This document shows, piece by piece, positions 5,660-9,691 of a DNA stretch of 9,691 nt; position 1 is the first letter of the stretch, and the number at the start of each line of letters is the position of its first letter. The DNA comes from an uncultured Solirubrobacterales bacterium (GTDB lineage: Bacteria; Actinomycetota; Thermoleophilia; Solirubrobacterales; Solirubrobacteraceae). A program made the translations under genes and the position numbers. The stretch lies in the NCBI GenBank assembly GCA_937973575.1, contig CALJKH010000045.1, positions 1 through 9,691 of the forward strand, read 5' to 3'. Under the pieces are notes generated by a model that was not told the DNA's origin, did no database searches, and saw only the letters and a list, made by a program, of their open reading frames with translations.

Positions 5660-6616
5660 ATGGCGACCTCTGAAGGCATACTCGACCGCTTACTCGACAG
5701 AACGATTGCGCCGGGGTTCAGTCGGGTTGGCTGGGAATTGCGCAGTAGGGGGTTCGCGCCGCTACCTGATTCGACAGGGCGCCAGATAGTCATCACGGGT
5801 GCGAGTACAGGCCTTGGGCGCTCTGCTGCGCGAATGCTCGCTGAAGCTGGGGCCTCGGTCACGATGGTGTCGCGAAGTCGTGAGCGCGCCGCGGAAGCAA
5901 TCGCTGAAGTGACCCAAGGTGCAGCTGGCGGCACAGTTGACTTTGTAGAGGCCGACATGTCGGACCTAGCTTCCGTCCGTGAGCTTGCCAAGGACCTGAA
6001 CGCAGTGCATCCCAAATTGGATGCCTTGGTTTTAAACGCCGGCGTTCTCCTCCACGAGCGGACCATTACCCCCGACGGGATCGAGCTGGCTTGGGCAACC
6101 AATGTCGTCGGGCCGTTCCTGCTTGAGCAGCTATTGCTGCCGAACTTGGAGGCTGCCCATGGGCGCGTAGTGATGGTTACCTCTGGCGGTGCCTACAGCG
6201 AAGGACTTGCTTTGCCGGCGGTTGACTTGGATGGTGATTCCTATGACGGGCCAGCTGTCTACGCAAGAACGAAGCGAGCTCAAATTGCGCTCGCTGAGCT
6301 TCAGTCAGCTGAGCTGGCCGAGGTAGGGGTGACGGTTCACGCCGTCCATCCAGGTTGGGCCGACACGCCTGGCGTTCAGCAATCCCTCCCAACCTTCAGG
6401 AAGTTCACTAGGCCCTTTCTTCGCACCGCGGATCAAGGAGCCGACTCGATCGCTTGGCTGGCTATCGCTGATGACCCGGTTGGTTCCCCTGGGCTTCTTT
6501 GGCACGACCGAGCACCGCGCCCGCGAAATCGGATCCCGGGTCAGCGAGAGAGTGCGGCAGAGCGTGCAGAACTTCAGCAGGAACTGCGAAGACTTTCTGG
6601 CCTGACAAGCGAATAG
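5660..6616 (+). CDS. Short-chain dehydrogenase/reductase, DHRS12-like
   Basis: It is predicted to be an NAD(P)-dependent oxidoreductase of 318 residues with an unknown substrate, possibly a lipid or retinoid-like alcohol or ketone. From the ATG at 5660 the SDR signature is complete: the dinucleotide-binding TGASTGLG (46-53), LNAG (Asn126-Gly128), catalytic Ser175 (TSGGAYS) and Tyr201-xxx-Lys205 (YARTK). The 26-residue gap between Ser and Tyr, the HPGWADTPGV segment after the active site and the roughly 40-residue N-terminal lead (LLDRTIAPGFSRVGWELR) are features of DHRS12-like proteins. The frame is open to an ATG at 5597, but that start would overlap the thiolase promoter; 5660 has GAGGAA 4 bases upstream and gives a family-like N-terminus. 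Its divergence from the TLP1 thiolase suggests a shared pathway. The next gene, thrS, follows after 25 bases with its own promoter. Confidence 0.92.
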   Translation: MATSEGILDRLLDRTIAPGFSRVGWELRSRGFAPLPDSTGRQIVITGASTGLGRSAARMLAEAGASVTMVSRSRERAAEAIAEVTQGAAGGTVDFVEADMSDLASVRELAKDLNAVHPKLDALVLNAGVLLHERTITPDGIELAWATNVVGPFLLEQLLLPNLEAAHGRVVMVTSGGAYSEGLALPAVDLDGDSYDGPAVYARTKRAQIALAELQSAELAEVGVTVHAVHPGWADTPGVQQSLPTFRKFTRPFLRTADQGADSIAWLAIADDPVGSPGLLWHDRAPRPRNRIPGQRESAAERAELQQELRRLSGLTSE

Positions 6617-6628
6617 CCGCCGCCCGGT

Positions 6629-6634
6629 TAGCAT
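6629..6634 (+). promoter_or_regulatory. Putative -10 box (TAGCAT) of thrS
   Basis: TAGCAT is followed by 7 bases and the thrS ATG (6642), with no Shine-Dalgarno sequence, so a leaderless transcript is expected. This layout leaves no room for a T-box leader between the promoter and thrS. CTGACA at 6602-6607 resembles a -35 but is 21 bases away. Confidence 0.65.
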
Positions 6635-6641
6635 CCCCTCC

Positions 6642-8564
6642 ATGACAACAGTCACTCTGCCTGACGGCAAGGAACTTCAGCTTGAATCCGGAGCGACCGG
6701 AGCAGACGCTGCTGCCGCGATTGGACCCGGCCTCGCAAAGGCAGCCTTGGCGATTACTGCCAACGGGGAAGTCCTAGACCTCGCGCGCGAGCTCCCGGAT
6801 GGCGCTGCGATCTCGATCATCACTGAGAAGAGCGATGAGGCCCTCGACCTAATCCGCCATGACGCGGCTCATGTCCTCGCCACTGCCGTGATCTCGCTCT
6901 ACCCGGGCACCAAGGTTTCGATTGGTCCAGCGATCGACAACGGCTTCTACTACGACTTTGAGTTCCCAGAGGGCGTAACGATCTCGGATGGCGATCTACC
7001 CGCGATCGAGAAGCGGATGAAGGAACACATCAAGGCCGCTGAGGTCTTCGAGCGATCAGACATCAGCGTTGAGGAGGCATTGGAGCGTTTCCGCTCGCTC
7101 GGTGAGGACTACAAGGTTGAGCTGATCGAAGACCTGATCACCAACGAGGGGGCAACCACTGTCTCTCTCTACCGAAACGGGGAATTCACCGATCTCTGCC
7201 GCGGGCCCCACGCCCCGTCGACCGATCGAATCAAGGCAGTTGCACTCCAATCAGTTGCCGGTGCCTACTGGCGGGGCGACAGCAATCGAAAGATGCTGAC
7301 TCGCATTTATGGAACGGCCTTCCTGTCGAAGAAGGACCTTGAGGAACATCTTGTGTTGCTCGAAGAAGCCAAGGCCCGGGATCACCGCAAGCTTGGCCGC
7401 GAGCTTGGTCTGTTCAAGTTCAGTGAGGTTTCGCCCGGTTCGGCATTTTGGCTTCCGAAGGGGACCAAGTTGTTCAACGAGCTTGTTTCTCTGAGTCGAG
7501 AGATGGGGGAGCCGCGCGGCTACACGGAGGTCAAGACCCCGTTGCTCTATGACTCTGAGCTCTGGAAGACCTCTGGGCATTGGGACAAGTACCGCCAGAA
7601 CATGTTCCTCACGGAGACTGAGGATCGTTCGATGGGCGTTAAGCCGATGAACTGCCCAGGGCACGCGCACCTCTTTGGCTCCCAGCAATGGTCCTACAAG
7701 GACCTGCCCGTTCGCTACTCGGAGCCGGGCCTGTTGCACCGCAACGAGCCGTCAGGAACGCTGCACGGTCTTCTCCGCGTTCGGCATTTCTGTCAGGACG
7801 ATGCGCACGTTTTCTGCAGCGACGATCAGGTTCAGGAAGAGGTTGCGGCCTGCCTCGAGTTCGCTTTCGCCACGTACAAGCTGTTTGGCCTGGAAGCGAA
7901 GCTCGAGCTATCCACTAGGCCAGAGCAGCGAGTTGGCGACGACGAGCTTTGGGACCGGGCGGAAGGTGCACTTCGAACCGCGCTTGACGAAGGTGGCTGG
8001 GAGTACACAGTCAATGAGGGGGATGGTGCGTTCTACGGCCCGAAGATTGACCTCCACATCACGGATTCGCTTAACCGCTCGTGGCAGTTGGGGACAGTCC
8101 AGCTCGACTATTCGATGCCAGAGCGTTTCAACCTGACCTACACAGGTGCTGACAATGCTGACCATCGGCCGGTGATGATCCACCGCGCGCTGATGGGGTC
8201 ATATGAGCGCTTTGTTGGAATCCTTCTCGAGCACTCCGCGGGGGATCTCCCATTCTGGCTAGCTCCAACTCAAGTGCAGGTGCTCCCAGTTGCAGACCGG
8301 CATGCCGAGCATGCTGAGGCTGTCGCCGCCGAGCTTCGCGCTGCAGGCCTTCGGGTTGAAGCGGACACTCGGTCTGAGTCGATTGGCCGGCGCATCCGCG
8401 AAGCCGAGCTGGCCAAGACTCCAGTGATGCTGGTCGTTGGGGACCGCGAAATCGAGACTGGCGATGTGTCGGTGAGGGAGCGAGGCGTGGGCGACGAAGG
8501 CAGCGAATCGGTTGCTTCACTGGCCGCGCGTCTTGCGGCCCGCGCATCCGATCGCTCCGCATGA
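6642..8564 (+). CDS. thrS: Threonyl-tRNA synthetase
   Basis: It charges tRNA-Thr with threonine using ATP and clears mischarged Ser-tRNA-Thr. At 640 residues it is the normal full length. An N-terminal TGS domain (1-60) is followed by the editing domain with His73-xxx-His77 (HDAAH) and Cys186/His190 (CRGPH). The class II catalytic core (about 245-540) has motif 1 around ELVSLSREMGEPRGYTEV, motif 2 at RNEPSGTLHGLLRVRHF and motif 3 at HRALMGSYERF. The zinc ligands are Cys338 (MNCPGH), His389 (QDDAH) and His514 (MIHRA). The C-terminal anticodon-binding domain covers about 545-640. The ATG at 6642 gives the family-standard N-terminus. It heads the thrS-infC-rpmI-rplT cluster; an 85-base gap separates it from infC. 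Confidence 0.98.
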   Translation: MTTVTLPDGKELQLESGATGADAAAAIGPGLAKAALAITANGEVLDLARELPDGAAISIITEKSDEALDLIRHDAAHVLATAVISLYPGTKVSIGPAIDNGFYYDFEFPEGVTISDGDLPAIEKRMKEHIKAAEVFERSDISVEEALERFRSLGEDYKVELIEDLITNEGATTVSLYRNGEFTDLCRGPHAPSTDRIKAVALQSVAGAYWRGDSNRKMLTRIYGTAFLSKKDLEEHLVLLEEAKARDHRKLGRELGLFKFSEVSPGSAFWLPKGTKLFNELVSLSREMGEPRGYTEVKTPLLYDSELWKTSGHWDKYRQNMFLTETEDRSMGVKPMNCPGHAHLFGSQQWSYKDLPVRYSEPGLLHRNEPSGTLHGLLRVRHFCQDDAHVFCSDDQVQEEVAACLEFAFATYKLFGLEAKLELSTRPEQRVGDDELWDRAEGALRTALDEGGWEYTVNEGDGAFYGPKIDLHITDSLNRSWQLGTVQLDYSMPERFNLTYTGADNADHRPVMIHRALMGSYERFVGILLEHSAGDLPFWLAPTQVQVLPVADRHAEHAEAVAAELRAAGLRVEADTRSESIGRRIREAELAKTPVMLVVGDREIETGDVSVRERGVGDEGSESVASLAARLAARASDRSA

Positions 8565-8578
8565 TGCCGACTCGCTGT

Positions 8579-8584
8579 TATGCT
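8579..8584 (+). promoter_or_regulatory. Putative -10 box (TATGCT) of the infC operon
   Basis: TATGCT lies in the thrS-infC gap and fits TANNNT. A start near 8591 would give infC a leader of about 60 bases, unlike the leaderless genes upstream. No clear -35 is seen. Confidence 0.45.
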
Positions 8585-8627
8585 CAAAGAGTTGAAGCAC
8601 CTGACGCAAGAAATGCACACATCCGAG

Positions 8628-8640
8628 TGACCTCCGGTCA
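8628..8640 (+). promoter_or_regulatory. Small hairpin in the infC leader
   Basis: TGACC (8628-8632) and GGTCA (8636-8640) form a 5-bp stem with a TCC loop, ending 9 bases before the GTG start of infC. It occupies the zone where a ribosome site would lie and may modulate initiation. infC-rpmI-rplT leaders are known sites of L20 autocontrol in other bacteria, but this hairpin does not obviously match a known L20 leader. Confidence 0.35.
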
Positions 8641-8649
8641 ACACGCCTA

Positions 8650-9330
8650 GTGGCTGTCCCTAAGAGGTTCGACCGTCGTCTCCCAGATCGGGACGAGACT
8701 CGGATTAATGAGCGCATTCGTGTGCCTGAGGTTCGCCTTATCGGGCCTGACGGCGAGCAGGTAGGAGTTCTTAAGACTCCAGACGCTCTCGCATTCGCGC
8801 AGGACCACGATCTTGACCTGGTTGAGGTAGCTCCGGATTCGAAGCCTCCTGTTTGCCGCGTACTTGATTACTCGAAGTACAAGTACGAGCAGGCACAGAA
8901 GGTAAAGGCTGCCCGCAAGCACCAGCAAACAATCGTGGTTCGCGAGATCAAGTTCCGTCCCAAGATTGCTCAGCACGACTACGACACCAAGGTTGGACAC
9001 GTCAAGCGTTTCCTCCGTCACAAGGACAAGGTCAAGATCACGATCATGTTCCGTGGGCGTGAGATGGCTCACCCTGACCGTGGCCGTGACCTCCTGAATC
9101 GGATCGCCGAGGAGCTCGTTGAGCTCGCCGTCGTCGAGCAGTCGCCACTTCAGGACGGACGCAACATGACCATGATGATTGCGCCTTCAAAGGGTTTGCT
9201 TGCCGAGCTCGCTAACGCTGATCAAAACGGCAAGGCTGAGCCAGCTGAGGAGCCTGCTCCAGCAGCTCCAGTCGAAGAAACTGCACCTCCGGCTGCAACG
9301 GAAGAGCCCGTTGCGTCCGATTCTGATTGA
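8650..9330 (+). CDS. infC: Translation initiation factor IF-3
   Basis: IF3 binds the 30S subunit, keeps 50S off and checks start-codon pairing with initiator tRNA. The N-domain (about 19-90) has [22 protein letters not shown] and [23 protein letters not shown]. The C-domain (about 95-180) has [36 protein letters not shown] and [16 protein letters not shown] 40-residue tail rich in Ala, Pro and Glu follows, as in many actinobacteria, making 226 residues against about 180 in E. coli. GTG at 8650 is the only standard start after the in-frame TGA at 8602. There is no strong Shine-Dalgarno sequence. A weak start would suit the known habit of infC using discriminated start codons to sense its own level, although GTG is less unusual than AUU. 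Confidence 0.97.
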   Translation: MAVPKRFDRRLPDRDETRINERIRVPEVRLIGPDGEQVGVLKTPDALAFAQDHDLDLVEVAPDSKPPVCRVLDYSKYKYEQAQKVKAARKHQQTIVVREIKFRPKIAQHDYDTKVGHVKRFLRHKDKVKITIMFRGREMAHPDRGRDLLNRIAEELVELAVVEQSPLQDGRNMTMMIAPSKGLLAELANADQNGKAEPAEEPAPAAPVEETAPPAATEEPVASDSD

Positions 9331-9343
9331 CTAGGGACTGCAC

Positions 9344-9547
9344 ATGCCCAAGATGAAGTCACATTCCGGCTCTAAGAAGAGGTTCAAGCTCACTGCCAGC
9401 GGCAAGGTTCGCGGTCGGCACGCTAACAAGAGCCACATTCTTGAGAAGAAGTCCCAGAAGCGCAAGCGCCACCTCGGGACCGATGCCGTGATTTCTGACA
9501 GCGATGCTCCACGGATCAAGCGGATGCTTGGAGGTAACGGACGATGA
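9344..9547 (+). CDS. rpmI: 50S ribosomal protein L35
   Basis: This is a small basic 67-residue 23S rRNA-binding protein of the large subunit. The family signature is clear: MPKMKSHSGSKKRFKLTASGKV at the start, then RHANKSHILEKKSQKRKRHL, and the C-terminal DAPRIKRMLGGNGR. It begins 13 bases after the infC stop, with AGGGA at 9333-9337 as a plausible ribosome site. Its TGA overlaps the rplT ATG (ATGA), so L35 and L20 are translationally coupled. Confidence 0.97.
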   Translation: MPKMKSHSGSKKRFKLTASGKVRGRHANKSHILEKKSQKRKRHLGTDAVISDSDAPRIKRMLGGNGR

Positions 9548-9691
9548 GCCGCGTTAAGCGTTCAGTCCATGCCAAGAAGAAGCGTCGCGAAGTTCTTGAG
9601 CGGACAAAGGGTTTCCGTGGAGAGGCCAACTCGCACTACAAGAGCGCGAAGGAAGCCCTCCTTAAGGCTGATACCTACCAATACCGTGACC
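9544..9691 (+). CDS. rplT: 50S ribosomal protein L20 (3' end outside window)
   Basis: This is the N-terminal 49 residues of L20, which binds 23S rRNA early in 50S assembly and in many bacteria represses its own operon. The visible sequence starts MSRVKRSVHAKKKRREVLERT and continues KGFRGEANSHYKSAKEALLKA, the basic N-terminal extension of the family. The full protein is usually about 115-130 residues, so the rest lies beyond the right edge. The ATG overlaps the rpmI stop by four bases. Confidence 0.97.
   Translation, partial: MSRVKRSVHAKKKRREVLERTKGFRGEANSHYKSAKEALLKADTYQYRD

Noticed and set aside
6617..6641. A T-box or other riboswitch upstream of thrS.
   Set aside because: The -10 box sits 7 bases before the ATG, which leaves no room for a leader RNA.
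7056..8717. Long minus-strand ORFs inside thrS (for example 7251-7739, 8128-8562, 8270-8644).
   Set aside because: They are shadows of strong codon bias in a fully conserved thrS frame and show no motifs.
1..9691. CRISPR arrays, insertion sequences, toxin-antitoxin pairs or defence genes.
   Set aside because: No regular direct repeats, transposase motifs, terminal inverted repeats or defence-type domains were seen on either strand.

Overview
The window looks like ordinary chromosome from a moderately high-GC actinobacterium. Thermoleophilia (Solirubrobacterales/Gaiellales-like) is my best guess. This rests on inference: the conserved hypothetical zinc-ribbon protein at 707-1327 resembles proteins I associate with that group, IF3 has an actinobacterial-style Ala/Pro/Glu tail, the thiolase is of the TLP1 type known from mycobacteria, none of the three tRNA genes encodes CCA, and many starts have a TANNNT box directly upstream with no Shine-Dalgarno sequence. 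I see no phage, transposon, CRISPR array or defence island.

Layout. (1) 1-1725, plus strand: the 3' part of a Xer-type tyrosine recombinase, cut by the window edge; then a zinc-ribbon conserved hypothetical gene that overlaps a stand-alone RNase HI gene by four bases (TTGA). (2) 1736-3684: a bidirectional hairpin terminator, tRNA-Gly(GCC) on minus, a multi-pass GT-C type glycosyltransferase on plus, tRNA-Cys(GCA) on minus and tRNA-Val(GAC) on plus. The last two diverge from a 126-bp spacer. (3) 3706-4056: a small YjdM/PhnA zinc-ribbon protein just behind tRNA-Val. (4) 4099-6616: a divergent pair, a TLP1-type thiolase-like protein (minus) and a DHRS12-like short-chain dehydrogenase (plus), with a 70-bp shared control region. 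(5) 6642-9691: thrS, infC, rpmI and rplT (the last cut by the right edge), the widespread threonyl-tRNA synthetase/IF3/L35/L20 translation cluster.

Functionally the window is mostly translation (three tRNAs, ThrRS, IF3, L35, L20) and DNA maintenance (Xer recombinase, RNase H), plus one envelope glycosyltransferase and one probable acyl-CoA/lipid pair. The most interesting signals are regulatory and structural: near-identical promoter/start modules at thrS and the thiolase that imply leaderless mRNAs; a tRNA-Val whose anticodon loop reads C instead of the near-universal U at position 33; a thiolase-fold protein lacking the usual catalytic His and second Cys motifs; and a compact infC leader with a mini-ORF and a hairpin. 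I do not see a clearly new multi-gene system here.
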